Below are positions 1 through 8,409 of a stretch of 64,000 nt of DNA, in pieces. The position numbers and the translations under genes were made by a program. How positions within the stretch are numbered: the first letter of the stretch is position 1; every line of letters starts with the position of its first letter. The stretch comes from Flavobacterium sp. N502536 (GTDB taxonomy: Bacteria > Bacteroidota > Bacteroidia > Flavobacteriales > Flavobacteriaceae), in the NCBI RefSeq assembly GCF_025947345.1, contig NZ_CP110011.1:2108001-2172000 (forward strand). Direction: 5' to 3'. The notes under the pieces were generated by a model. It was not told where the DNA came from. It made no database searches and saw only the letters and a program-made list of their open reading frames with translations.

Positions 1-111
1 AATGATAAGGTGAGTGGCTTTAGCCAAATCAGCTCAGGATTCAAATTTTGGTTTTCTGTACCTCGCATCTTTTCAAAAAAAATCCGCTTCCAGAACCTGG
101 AAGCGGATTAA
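1..111 (+). CDS. Possible 3' tail of a gene cut by the window edge
   Basis: Frame 1 is open from the first base to a TAA at 109-111 (36 codons). The tail contains S-S-G-F-K-F-W-F-S-V-P, which loosely resembles the G-S-x-F-W-F-x-x-P ending of histidine-kinase ATPase domains. The last ten codons run through a terminator hairpin that belongs to the opposite strand, so the frame may be open by chance. Nothing upstream is visible; identity is unproven. Confidence 0.25.
   Translation, partial: NDKVSGFSQISSGFKFWFSVPRIFSKKIRFQNLEAD
74..110 (-). terminator. Rho-independent terminator of the saccharopine dehydrogenase-like gene
   Basis: A perfect 13-bp inverted repeat (AATCCGCTTCCAG, loop AAC, then its complement) spans 81-109. 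Read on the minus strand it is followed by a run of eight T residues. It lies about 45 bases after the minus-strand stop at 155. Confidence 0.85.
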
Positions 112-154
112 ATAAAAAACTAAAAAAAAATTCTAAAAAACAACAACCCGGATC

Positions 155-1519
155 TTAGAACAAATCCGGATTATATCCAAAATAAGGCATTTTTTGCTCG
201 TTAAAAATAACCCCATATTCTTCTAGCTCCTTTAAAATAGGCAGGTACACTTCTTTTTTTATCGGAAGCTGTACGCCTGGAGTTGTGATTTTTCCATTTA
301 AAATTAACAGCGTCGCCATTGCAACCGGTAGTCCAACGGTTTTTGCCATTGCAGTATAGGTTTGGTCGTCTCCAATACAAACCATTTTGGAGTCAATTTG
401 TTTTTTCTCTCCATTGAGTTCATAGCCAAACTTATGGTACATGACAATCATGTCTTTGTCATCCGGTTCCAGAGACCAGCTGTCGGTTAATATTTTTTCT
501 AAGATCTGCGCAGGAGTGGCATTGGGCAGATTTATTTTCTTGTTGGGATTAAACAAATCCAGTTCCAGAAGCTTGTCCCACATAATATCGTCCTGATCAA
601 TTTTTAAGATCAGTCGGGTTTTGATTTCTACAGAATCGGTTGGGTGGTACGGTAAAAAGGAATTCACAAATTGACGGTAGCTCATGTTTTCAGAGTCTTC
701 CATGATATAGCTGTCGTCTGTCATACCCAGTTGTACAAACATATTCCATGCCTTCGAGAAACCTACTCTTCTGATGGTTCCTCTGTACAGCGTTAGCACA
801 TTGTCTAAACCGTAAACCGATTTGTATTTAAGGGAATCGCGATTGGAATAAGCCTCAAATTTCCCGTAACCTTCTACTTCCAGAAATTCGGTACGGCGAA
901 ATAAAGCGCTGTACGGAATGTATTTATAAGTACCTTCCTGAATAAATTTTGCTGCGCCTCCTTGTCCCGCCAGAACGACATTTCGAGGAGCCCAGGTAAA
1001 TTTGTAATTCCATAAATTATTATCGGATTCGGGAGCAACTAAGCCACCGCAAAAGGATTCAAAAAGCAGCATTTTGCCACCTTTGGCTCTGATTTCATCA
1101 ATCACTTTCATGGCGCTCATGTGATCGATTCCGGGATCAAGACCAATCTCGTTCATGAAAACCAAATTGTTTTTTCGGGCTTCCTCGTCCAGTGCCTGCA
1201 TGGCATCACTGATATAGGAAGCTGTAACCAGATGTTTTTTAAACTGTAGACAGTCTTTGGCGATTTCGATATGTAAATGGGCAGGCAGCATCGAGATTAC
1301 GATAGACGCTTTTTCGATTGCTGCTTTTCTTTCTTCGGTATCAAAAATATTTAAAGCAATTGGAGTCGCATTAGGATGTTTTTGTGTCTTTTTTTCGGCT
1401 AAGGCCAAAGAAAGGTCGGCCACAACAAGATGTAGGTTTTCGCTTTCTGATTTTGCTAGTAAATAACGTATTAAGGACGATGCAGATCTACCGGCTCCAA
1501 TGATTAAAATGCTTCTCAT
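155..1519 (-). CDS. Saccharopine dehydrogenase-like oxidoreductase
   Basis: A 454-residue soluble protein starting M-R-S-I-L-I-I-G-A-G-R-S-A-S-S, an N-terminal Rossmann nucleotide-binding loop (residues 6-14). The next domain contains E-I-G-L-D-P-G-I-D-H-M (about residue 125-135), characteristic of saccharopine dehydrogenase/reductase proteins, and the C-terminal half matches the family's catalytic domain. Length suits bacterial homologues. The family interconverts saccharopine with lysine or glutamate and aminoadipate semialdehyde; the direction and true substrate here are inferred from family only. It is a single gene with its own terminator at 74-110. Upstream lies an AT-rich gap shared with the divergent DUF423 gene. 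Confidence 0.85.
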   Translation of the reverse strand: MRSILIIGAGRSASSLIRYLLAKSESENLHLVVADLSLALAEKKTQKHPNATPIALNIFDTEERKAAIEKASIVISMLPAHLHIEIAKDCLQFKKHLVTASYISDAMQALDEEARKNNLVFMNEIGLDPGIDHMSAMKVIDEIRAKGGKMLLFESFCGGLVAPESDNNLWNYKFTWAPRNVVLAGQGGAAKFIQEGTYKYIPYSALFRRTEFLEVEGYGKFEAYSNRDSLKYKSVYGLDNVLTLYRGTIRRVGFSKAWNMFVQLGMTDDSYIMEDSENMSYRQFVNSFLPYHPTDSVEIKTRLILKIDQDDIMWDKLLELDLFNPNKKINLPNATPAQILEKILTDSWSLEPDDKDMIVMYHKFGYELNGEKKQIDSKMVCIGDDQTYTAMAKTVGLPVAMATLLILNGKITTPGVQLPIKKEVYLPILKELEEYGVIFNEQKMPYFGYNPDLF

Positions 1520-1678
1520 ATTTTATATTTATAACACAAATATATTAAATTGTTAAATATATAACAATTTTAATTTCGGAAAAATGTTGGATATTTTTTT
1601 TTAATGCCAAAAAAAGGGGAATTCTTTTTTCTGAAAAATATTTTTCAAAAGTAAAATGCTTTTTAAGTACGATTGAAG

Positions 1679-1686
1679 TATTTTTG
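1679..1686 (+). promoter_or_regulatory. Candidate -7 element for the DUF423 gene
   Basis: TATTTTTG matches the Bacteroidota -7 consensus TAnnTTTG and lies 25 bases before the ATG at 1712. This argues against the in-frame TTG at 1673 as the start. No convincing -33 TTG is present. Confidence 0.4.
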
Positions 1687-1711
1687 TGTGAGAATCGAAA
1701 GTATAGAAAAT

Positions 1712-2098
1712 ATGAAAAGAAGAATTGTTTTGGCAGGAACTTTTATGGGAATGTTAGCGATCATTTTGGGCGCTTTTGGTGCGCATTTACTGAAGAAATA
1801 CTTATCAGTAGAAGAATTAAATACTTTTGAAGTAGGAGTTCGTTACCAAATGTATCATGCTTTATTTTTACTTTTTCTTTCGACCAGAAAAGATATTGCC
1901 GAAAAAACCGTTAAAGCAATCTATAATTTGGTGGTTGCCGGGGTACTTCTTTTTAGCGGATCTATCTATTTGTTAGCGACAAAAAGCATGACTGTTTTTG
2001 ATTTTAAAATTATCGTATTCGCAACTCCTTTGGGTGGTTTTTTATTAATTATTGCCTGGGCGCTGTTATTTGTTACGATTTTGAGGAGAAAATCATAA
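1712..2098 (+). CDS. DUF423 family small membrane protein
   Basis: A 128-residue inner-membrane protein with about four hydrophobic helices. The N-terminus M-K-R-R-I-V-L-A-G followed by G-A-F-G-A-H and the segment V-R-Y-Q-M-Y-H-A-L are hallmarks of the DUF423 (YgdD-type) family, whose biochemical function is unknown. I chose the ATG at 1712 because the family begins there and because a longer TTG-initiated frame (1673) would overlap the apparent promoter. The gene stands alone between the divergent dehydrogenase gene and pckA, with no operon partner. Confidence 0.85.
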   Translation: MKRRIVLAGTFMGMLAIILGAFGAHLLKKYLSVEELNTFEVGVRYQMYHALFLLFLSTRKDIAEKTVKAIYNLVVAGVLLFSGSIYLLATKSMTVFDFKIIVFATPLGGFLLIIAWALLFVTILRRKS

Positions 2099-2400
2099 AA
2101 TACCGAATAAAAAAAATTATCTAAAAATTAATCTTTAATTTTGTCACATAAATAACATATGATCTTGATTATGTGAGTTTCTATTGCTTTTTACTTTAAT
2201 GTAAAAATATTATAACAAATTCATTTATAGGGTTATAGAAAAATGAATTAGAGGCATTTATTTTTTTGTTTTATTCATTTCAGAAGGTTAAATTTTACTT
2301 AATTAATATAAATAAAAGTGAAATTTAAATTTTTTTAAAGGTTTAATAATAAATTATATAATTTTGCTTTCTCTTAAACATCACACACAACTAAAAATTT
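2099..2400. other. Intergenic gap upstream of pckA
   Basis: About 300 very AT-rich bases with no plausible gene. It contains an inverted repeat CACATAA (2145-2151) / TTATGTG (2169-2175) and a -7 element TAATTTTG (2359-2366) about 35 bases before the pckA start. The inverted repeat could be a regulator site, but nothing in the sequence names the regulator. Confidence 0.5.
2359..2366 (+). promoter_or_regulatory. Candidate pckA -7 element
   Basis: TAATTTTG fits TAnnTTTG, 34 bases before the pckA ATG. No perfect TTG occurs at the -33 position, so the promoter may depend on an activator. Confidence 0.5.
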
Positions 2401-4005
2401 ATGGACAGTCACACAGTTTTCACGCAATCGATTTCGCTGAAAGAATTAGGAATTGAAAATGCAAAAGTTCGCTATCAACTATCTGCAGATGAATTGCATG
2501 CGATCACTTTGCAATCAGGTCAAGGTGTTGAGAACTCCACGGGAGCATTAGCAATTAATACGGGCGAATTTACAGGACGTTCTCCTCAGGATCGTTACAT
2601 CGTAAAAGATGGTATTACCGGAGATCAGGTTTGGTGGGGAAATGTAAACATTTCTTTTGAACCGGATGCTTTTGAAAGATTATACAACAAGGTAACGCAG
2701 TTTTTATCGAATAAAGAAGTTTTTGTTCGTGATTCTTACGTTTGCTCTGATGCTAATTATAGACTAAATGTTCGTGTTGTTACTGAAACAGCATGGTCGA
2801 ATTTGTTTTGCTACAACATGTTTTTAAGACCAGAGGAGTCAGAATTAGCTAATTTTACTCCAGAATGGACTGTAGTTTGTGCTCCAAGTTTTATGGCAGA
2901 TCCTGCTGTAGACGGAACGCGTCAGTCTAATTTTGCTATTTTAGATTTTACTAAAAAGATCGCACTTATTGGAGGAACAGGTTATACTGGAGAAATGAAA
3001 AAGGGAATTTTCTCTGCTTTAAACTTCATTCTTCCGGTTTTCAAAAATACATTACCAATGCACTGTAGTGCGAATGTTGGTGAAGCAGGAGATACTGCAA
3101 TTTTCTTCGGATTATCAGGAACAGGAAAAACAACTTTATCAGCAGATCCGCAACGTAAGTTAATTGGAGACGATGAACACGGATGGACTGCAGAAAATAC
3201 TGTTTTCAACTTTGAAGGTGGTTGCTATGCAAAAGTAATTAACCTTACAGAAGAAAACGAACCGGACATTTTTAGAGCAATCAAAAAAGGAGCGCTTTTA
3301 GAAAATGTGGTTTTCAAATCGGGAACAAACGAAGTAGATTATGATGATGTTTCCATCACTCAAAATACTCGTGTAAGTTACCCAATCACTCATATCGACA
3401 ACATTCAGCCAGGTTCTATTGGACATAATCCTAAGAATATCTTTTTCTTAACTGCTGATTCTTTCGGAATTTTGCCTCCAATCTCAAAATTAACTCCGGG
3501 ACAGGCTGCTTACTATTTTATCTCAGGATATACAGCTAAAGTTGCAGGAACTGAAGCAGGAGTTACAGAACCACAACCTAATTTCTCAGCTTGTTTTGGT
3601 GCACCATTTATGCCATTACATCCAACACGTTACGCAGAAATGCTAACTAAAAAAATGGAAGAAGCTGATGTAAAAGTTTGGTTGATCAATACAGGTTGGA
3701 CAGGAGGTCCTTACGGAACAGGAAGCCGTATGAAATTAAAATACACACGTGCCATGATTACCGCTGCCTTAAACGGAGAATTGGATAACGTTGCGTTTAA
3801 AAATCATAAAGTATTTGGAATTGCACAACCTGAAACTTGTCCAAACGTTCCAAATGAAATCTTAGATCCGAGAAATACTTGGGAAGATCCTGAGTTGTAC
3901 GATAAAAAAGCAGTTGAATTGGCTCAGAAATTTAAAGCTAATTTTGCCAAATTTGAAGAATTTGCCAATGCCGAAATTTTGGCTGGTGCACCGATCATAG
4001 AATAA
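2401..4005 (+). CDS. pckA: Phosphoenolpyruvate carboxykinase (ATP)
   Basis: Cytosolic enzyme (534 residues) converting oxaloacetate and ATP to phosphoenolpyruvate, ADP and CO2, the entry step of gluconeogenesis. The P-loop G-L-S-G-T-G-K-T-T is at residues 237-245, followed by the kinase-2 segment L-I-G-D-D-E-H-G-W. The early motif T-G-R-S-P-Q-D-R and a C-terminal W-I-N/L-N-T-G-W-type segment (here L-I-N-T-G-W-T-G-G-P-Y-G) mark the ATP-using class rather than the GTP class. Length is typical. It is monocistronic: its own promoter region lies upstream and a strong terminator follows 22 bases after the stop. Confidence 0.97.
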   Translation: MDSHTVFTQSISLKELGIENAKVRYQLSADELHAITLQSGQGVENSTGALAINTGEFTGRSPQDRYIVKDGITGDQVWWGNVNISFEPDAFERLYNKVTQFLSNKEVFVRDSYVCSDANYRLNVRVVTETAWSNLFCYNMFLRPEESELANFTPEWTVVCAPSFMADPAVDGTRQSNFAILDFTKKIALIGGTGYTGEMKKGIFSALNFILPVFKNTLPMHCSANVGEAGDTAIFFGLSGTGKTTLSADPQRKLIGDDEHGWTAENTVFNFEGGCYAKVINLTEENEPDIFRAIKKGALLENVVFKSGTNEVDYDDVSITQNTRVSYPITHIDNIQPGSIGHNPKNIFFLTADSFGILPPISKLTPGQAAYYFISGYTAKVAGTEAGVTEPQPNFSACFGAPFMPLHPTRYAEMLTKKMEEADVKVWLINTGWTGGPYGTGSRMKLKYTRAMITAALNGELDNVAFKNHKVFGIAQPETCPNVPNEILDPRNTWEDPELYDKKAVELAQKFKANFAKFEEFANAEILAGAPIIE

Positions 4006-4027
4006 GGAAGATTACTAATTCAAACTA

Positions 4028-4058
4028 AAAAAAGCTGTTCGTTATGAACAGCTTTTTT
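4028..4058 (+). terminator. Terminator after pckA
   Basis: A 13-bp perfect stem, AAAAAAGCTGTTC (4028-4040) and its complement (4046-4058), with a 5-base loop. The A-run before and T-run after make it able to work in both directions between convergent pckA and the phytase gene. Confidence 0.85.
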
Positions 4059-4069
4059 GTTTGGTATTC

Positions 4070-4201
4070 TTTCTCAGTCTCAGTCTCAGTCTCAGTCTTC
4101 AGTCTCAGTCTTCAGTCTCAGTCACAGTTTTCAGTCACAGTTTTCAGGCATAGTTAAGAAACTGCCAACTGCGCCTGCGACTGTAAACTGCGACTGCCAA
4201 C
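4070..4201. repeat. CAGTC-word palindromic intergenic repeat, copy 1
   Basis: The left part is a run of CTCAGT/CAGTCTT words (4073-4148); the right part (4159-4200) is made of ACTGCGACTGTAAACTG-type words, roughly the reverse complement of the left. It could fold into a long imperfect hairpin. It ends one base before the phytase stop codon. Related copies are at 13694-13770 and 26216-26260. Confidence 0.75.
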
Positions 4202-5257
4202 TTATTTCCTGTCATCAATACGTTTCTGGATCAAATCCCAGGCGTAGTAGTGAAAAGTCATTCCGTTGCTCATGGCTACAAACAGCCCGTTTTTAAAAGC
4301 TCCGCCTAAATTTATGCTGGTCACATCGGCACCATCACATTCTATAGTTGATGTTGGGATTTCTGCTAATAGAGGATAGTTATTTGGGTTTCCATTTGCT
4401 CCTTCTCTCGGATAGACCATGAAAGTATTCGCTTGCTGGTTTGAAACCAGGATGTATCCGGTAGAATCTGTTTTTTTGTAAATCGCGATTCCTTCATTAT
4501 CCGCTTTAAAACCTGTTTTTCCAAAAATGGTGAGTTCTTTGTTGTCTTTTAAAGCAGGATCGGCTTTGTATTTTCTGATTCCGAATTGTTCGTCACAATA
4601 CAAAACAGTTCCTAATTCATTGTCAACCGCAATAGCTTCGATCTCTTTCTTTCCGCTGTAAGCGCCAAACTTTCGAACGACTTTTGCTGTAGCCGATTTT
4701 CCATTTCCGGAAAGTTCATATTGCCATAAGTAACTTCCTGAAGGTCCTGATTTTCTGCCTACGATAGCAAAAATTTTATCGTCGCTTTTTCGGGTATACA
4801 ATGCAACTCCCATCGGATCGCGTAAAGCCTCGCCTTCAAAAACAGAAATTCCTCCGTTATCAATTGCTTTTAAATCGGGTAGACTAAAGATTCTTATTTT
4901 GTTTGATTCTCTTTCTGTAGTGACTGCAATATCAACTTTTTTCCCATCGATGCTTAAGCCATAAGCGATATCAACATTGTTCGGGCGTTTTAAAATTTCA
5001 GATTTTGCAATGATTTTTCCCTTTAAATCAAAAGCATACAAAGCACCGTCAGTATCCTTATCGGTTCCTACAATGATGCTTTTAGAAGCGTCGGTTGGAT
5101 GAATCCAGATCGAAGGATCGTCCGTGTCGTGAGGTAAGGCTTCGGTAACAACGGTTGGTTTTACAGCATTTGCAGCAACGGGAGCCAGTTTATCCTCTTT
5201 ACAGGCGATAAATAAAGTGCTTAAAAGCAAAAAGGCTAGTATCGTTTTATTTTTCAT
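4202..5257 (-). CDS. Beta-propeller phytase lipoprotein
   Basis: A 351-residue lipoprotein that would release phosphate from phytate at the cell surface. The signal peptide ends in the lipobox F-I-A-C (Cys19), followed by K-E-D, an acidic cluster of the type that sends flavobacterial lipoproteins to the outside. Phytase family motifs are D-D-P-S-I-W-I-H-P-T-D, G-T-D-K-D-T-D-G, R-P-N-N-V-D, C-D-E-Q-F-G and D-N-E-G-I-A; the acidic residues in this fold bind calcium and substrate. The gene lies 72 bases behind a TonB-dependent receptor gene in the same direction, suggesting a phytate or phosphate-ester scavenging pair. Export to the surface is inferred from the residues after Cys19. Confidence 0.88.
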   Translation of the reverse strand: MKNKTILAFLLLSTLFIACKEDKLAPVAANAVKPTVVTEALPHDTDDPSIWIHPTDASKSIIVGTDKDTDGALYAFDLKGKIIAKSEILKRPNNVDIAYGLSIDGKKVDIAVTTERESNKIRIFSLPDLKAIDNGGISVFEGEALRDPMGVALYTRKSDDKIFAIVGRKSGPSGSYLWQYELSGNGKSATAKVVRKFGAYSGKKEIEAIAVDNELGTVLYCDEQFGIRKYKADPALKDNKELTIFGKTGFKADNEGIAIYKKTDSTGYILVSNQQANTFMVYPREGANGNPNNYPLLAEIPTSTIECDGADVTSINLGGAFKNGLFVAMSNGMTFHYYAWDLIQKRIDDRK

Positions 5258-5281
5258 TAGATATTTATTTTAATAAAATTA

Positions 5282-5303
5282 GACAGAACCGTTAAGTTCT
5301 GTC
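5282..5303 (-). terminator. Hairpin between receptor and phytase genes
   Basis: Perfect 8-bp stem GACAGAAC / GTTCTGTC with a 6-base loop, followed on the minus strand by an AT-rich tract without a clean T-run. It could lower phytase expression relative to the receptor or stabilise the receptor mRNA; this is inference. Confidence 0.45.
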
Positions 5304-5329
5304 CAATGTAAGGATTTTTAAATAACGTA

Positions 5330-8140
5330 TTACAAGTCAAGCTTCAAACCAAAATTGTATCGGGCCTGATAGTACTCAACCTGTTTAGTATGCGCTTCAA
5401 CACCCTGATAGTAGCGCAATGGCTGATTTGTTAAATTATTTGCTTCAGCAAAAAGGCGAAGTTTTGGGGTAATTTTGAAAGAAGCATTGGCATCCAGGAA
5501 AAATTGTTTGTCGTAGTAACTGTCTTTGTAAGATTCTGAACCCAACTCATCTAAATAATCAGAAGTGAAATTGGTCGATACTCTCGCAGAAAAACGTTTG
5601 TTTTCCCAGGATAAAGAACCGTTAAACATGTGCGGAGTGGTTCCCGGAAGACTGATGTTGTTTCTTTCGTTTCCATCTTCATCCGCAATTCCTTTTGCTT
5701 TAGATTTGGTATAAGTGTAATTCAGATAGATACCAAATCCTTTAAGAAATTTGCCAGGAAGGAAATCTAACTGACGTTGAAAAGCAACTTCAAAACCATA
5801 AACATCAACAGTTTCTCCGTTTCTGGATTGTAAAAATGACCAGTTTTCGCCCGTCGGAATTGGATTTACCTGATTTGGGAAATCAGCAGCAAATTTTGCA
5901 GCAGTGTATTGGTTGTCGCTGTAATTGTAAATAAAGTTTTCTAATTTTTTATAGAAAACACCTCCCGAAATTAATCCAACCGACTTGAAATAGTTTTCGG
6001 CCATAAAATCATAATTGTAGGAGTAAGTGGCGTCAAGATCCGGATTTCCGGCCATAATTTCTTTTTCGGCAGCAATGTTGTTTACGTAAGGAGCAAGTGC
6101 GTAATAGTTTGGTCTTGCCAAAGCAGTTGTAGCAGCCGCTCTTAAAACCAGATCTTTGGTCGCGTTGTATTGCAAAGAGAGGCTTGGTAATAAATTAGTA
6201 TAAGAGTTGGTCGTGTTGATCTGACTCTCTAATTTTTCTTCATCCAGTACGCGGTTTCCGGTATAATCAATACGAGTGTTTTCTACACGAAAACCTAAAA
6301 CCATAGATAACTTATCGTTAAAATCCTGATCCCATCTTACATAAGCCGCATAAATGTTTTCTTTGGCATTATAATTTACCGCCAGAAATTCTGCAGGATC
6401 TGCTTTTTTGTTAAATAATGTAGCATTGTTTAAATCTAAACTTCCTAAAAAGTTAGCCGAAGCAAAACTTCCCGGTACATATTTGCTTCCCGGATTAAAG
6501 TTTTGACCGTCGTAATTGCTATTTGAAATTTGCGACAATAAAGCCATATCGGTGTTGATAGGCGTATAAGCAAAGAAATTGTTGTTTCTCTCTTTTTCTT
6601 TCAATCGAAGCCTAACTCCTGTTCTCAATCTTCCTTTTTCAGACGGAATAATCGTAAAAGGAAAACGGATATTAATTTTTGCCCCAAATTCACTTTCGCT
6701 GGTTTCATCTGTATTTTCAGTAGCCGTTTGAAATTTGAATTTGTTTAGAGCCTCTCCGGTTGTGGTGAGTAATGGAAATCGAATGTCTGATAAATCCTGA
6801 GTCATATCCAAACCTTTCTGACGGTATTCGATATAACGCTCTTCCGGACGGTATTCTCTGGCTTTTGCATAATTGGCAGACCAGTCTAAATCAAGTTTAG
6901 AATTGATTAAATGTTCTCCGCGAATCGAATAATTCTGAACACGCTGATCTTCTAATCTTCTGTTTTTGTTGCGATCATTGTCTATTCCACCTTTTGTCTG
7001 ACGTTTTACACGCCCTTTAAATGCTGTAATTTGCTGACCGTTATAAATGGGTTCGATATCATCGTAAGTGGTTCTGAAACGGTTTTCTCTATCTTCTCTC
7101 CAGTTGTAAATAGCGTTGGCAAAAATGGTGTTGTTTTCATCAAATTTATAATCCAATGCTACAGATCCGCTGCGGCGAATACGCTGTACATCGTACTTTC
7201 TAACTTCTGATGCCTGTAAATATTCATTCCCGAATTTATCTTTTACCCATTCGTTTTCAATATTATCAGATCCATAATCGACATTGTTATATGATCCGCT
7301 AAAAACAGCTCCTAATTTATTGTCGAAAAAACGATTTCCATAAACAAGTCCCGCAGTATAGGAAGCGTGTTCGCGAATTGGTAAATAACCTCCGGCCAGA
7401 GTTGCCGAGATTCGCTCTCCATTTGGCGTAGCTCTTGTAATTAGATTTACAGAACCTCCAATGGCATCTGCATCCATATCCGGAGTCAGGGTTTTGTTGA
7501 CTTCAATTGTTGAGATCATATCTGATGGAATCAAATCCATTTGTACATTTCTGTTGTCTCCTTCTGCTGATGGGATTCGGTCTCCATTCAAAGTAACCGA
7601 GTTCAATGATGGAGCAAGACCACGGATGATGATGTTACGGGCTTCACCCTGATCGTTTTGCATGGTGATTCCCGGAACACGCTTTAAAGCATCTCCAACG
7701 TTAGCATCCGGAAAACGACCCATTTGATCAGATGAGATTACGTTTCCGATGTTTTTATTGTTTTTCTGCTGGTTTAGCGCTTTTGCCTGGCCTTTTAAAA
7801 TGTCTCCGACCACTACTTCGTTCAATTCAGTTCCGGATGTTTTAAGTGCAAAATCAACTACGTTATTTTTACCCTGTTCCACCGTAATTTCTTTTGTAAT
7901 GGCAGTGTATCCAATATATTTTACCTGTAGCTGATAGGTTCCTGCATTTATATTAAGCAATTCAAAACGACCATTGTAATCTGAAACGGTATATTTGTTT
8001 TCGCCTACAATCTGAATCATTGCTCCCGGTAAAGGAAGTTTATCGTCAGTATCCATCACTTTTCCTGAGATTATAGCCTTTTGGGCATAACCTGAAAAGG
8101 CTAAAAGCAGGAATGTTACCAGTAAATAAAATTTTTTCAT
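5330..8140 (-). CDS. TonB-dependent outer-membrane receptor (phytase-linked)
   Basis: A 936-residue outer-membrane transporter. After a signal peptide (about 1-19) comes a carboxypeptidase-regulatory-like domain (I-S-G-K-V-M-D, about 24-100), then a plug domain with V-G-D-A-L-K-R-V-P-G-I and N-I-I-I-R-G-L, then a long 22-strand barrel ending in the aromatic-poor tail N-F-G-L-K-L-D-L. Such proteins import ligands across the outer membrane using TonB energy. The downstream phytase makes a phytate-derived or phosphate-linked ligand likely, but the sequence does not prove it. It is not a SusC type: no SusD partner is nearby. Confidence 0.88.
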   Translation of the reverse strand: MKKFYLLVTFLLLAFSGYAQKAIISGKVMDTDDKLPLPGAMIQIVGENKYTVSDYNGRFELLNINAGTYQLQVKYIGYTAITKEITVEQGKNNVVDFALKTSGTELNEVVVGDILKGQAKALNQQKNNKNIGNVISSDQMGRFPDANVGDALKRVPGITMQNDQGEARNIIIRGLAPSLNSVTLNGDRIPSAEGDNRNVQMDLIPSDMISTIEVNKTLTPDMDADAIGGSVNLITRATPNGERISATLAGGYLPIREHASYTAGLVYGNRFFDNKLGAVFSGSYNNVDYGSDNIENEWVKDKFGNEYLQASEVRKYDVQRIRRSGSVALDYKFDENNTIFANAIYNWREDRENRFRTTYDDIEPIYNGQQITAFKGRVKRQTKGGIDNDRNKNRRLEDQRVQNYSIRGEHLINSKLDLDWSANYAKAREYRPEERYIEYRQKGLDMTQDLSDIRFPLLTTTGEALNKFKFQTATENTDETSESEFGAKINIRFPFTIIPSEKGRLRTGVRLRLKEKERNNNFFAYTPINTDMALLSQISNSNYDGQNFNPGSKYVPGSFASANFLGSLDLNNATLFNKKADPAEFLAVNYNAKENIYAAYVRWDQDFNDKLSMVLGFRVENTRIDYTGNRVLDEEKLESQINTTNSYTNLLPSLSLQYNATKDLVLRAAATTALARPNYYALAPYVNNIAAEKEIMAGNPDLDATYSYNYDFMAENYFKSVGLISGGVFYKKLENFIYNYSDNQYTAAKFAADFPNQVNPIPTGENWSFLQSRNGETVDVYGFEVAFQRQLDFLPGKFLKGFGIYLNYTYTKSKAKGIADEDGNERNNISLPGTTPHMFNGSLSWENKRFSARVSTNFTSDYLDELGSESYKDSYYDKQFFLDANASFKITPKLRLFAEANNLTNQPLRYYQGVEAHTKQVEYYQARYNFGLKLDL

Positions 8141-8230
8141 TTGTGTTTTAGTTTGATTTGCTGCGAAACTAGAACGTAAATGTTATTAAAGGACTTCAAA
8201 AAAATTAACATAGTGTTATGATTCCCATTC

Positions 8231-8253
8231 AACATTAAAAATAGATTAATGTT
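8231..8253. promoter_or_regulatory. Inverted repeat upstream of receptor-phytase operon
   Basis: Perfect 8-bp arms AACATTAA (8231-8238) and TTAATGTT (8246-8253) with a 7-base spacer, sitting about 90 bases upstream of the receptor start. More AACAT/ATGTT half-sites occur at 8207-8219 and 8254-8275. This looks like a regulator-binding cluster; a phosphate-responsive regulator would make sense but is inference. Confidence 0.4.
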
Positions 8254-8339
8254 AAAACAACATTTATTATTGAAATGTTTTTTACGAAGCCAACTTAGAA
8301 CAAATGAACTATTTAACTTAGAATTTGAATTTTTGGCGC

Positions 8340-8347
8340 TAAATTTG
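8340..8347 (+). promoter_or_regulatory. Candidate -7 element for the DUF4407 gene
   Basis: TAAATTTG matches TAnnTTTG, 62 bases upstream of the ATG at 8410. No well-spaced -33 TTG was found. Confidence 0.4.
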
Positions 8348-8409
8348 CCCTATCATATGAGCCCGAAAGGCGAGTTGATAAAATAATCATCAATCAAAAA
8401 TCATCAATC

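Noticed and set aside
2145..2175. CRP-type site upstream of pckA
   Set aside because: Arms CACATAA/TTATGTG are too far apart (17 bases) for the TGTGA-N6-TCACA pattern.
2982..3209. Antisense gene inside pckA
   Set aside because: It lies wholly inside a strongly conserved enzyme gene, and its sequence has no protein-like pattern.
4070..4150. CRISPR-like array of CAGTC words
   Set aside because: The unit is only 6 to 7 bases, with no unique spacers of constant length, and the second half is an inverted copy; no cas genes are nearby.
4057..4296. Protein-coding frame on the plus strand across the CAGTC repeat
   Set aside because: Its composition is just the repeat words (S-Q-S-Q) and it runs into the phytase gene on the other strand.
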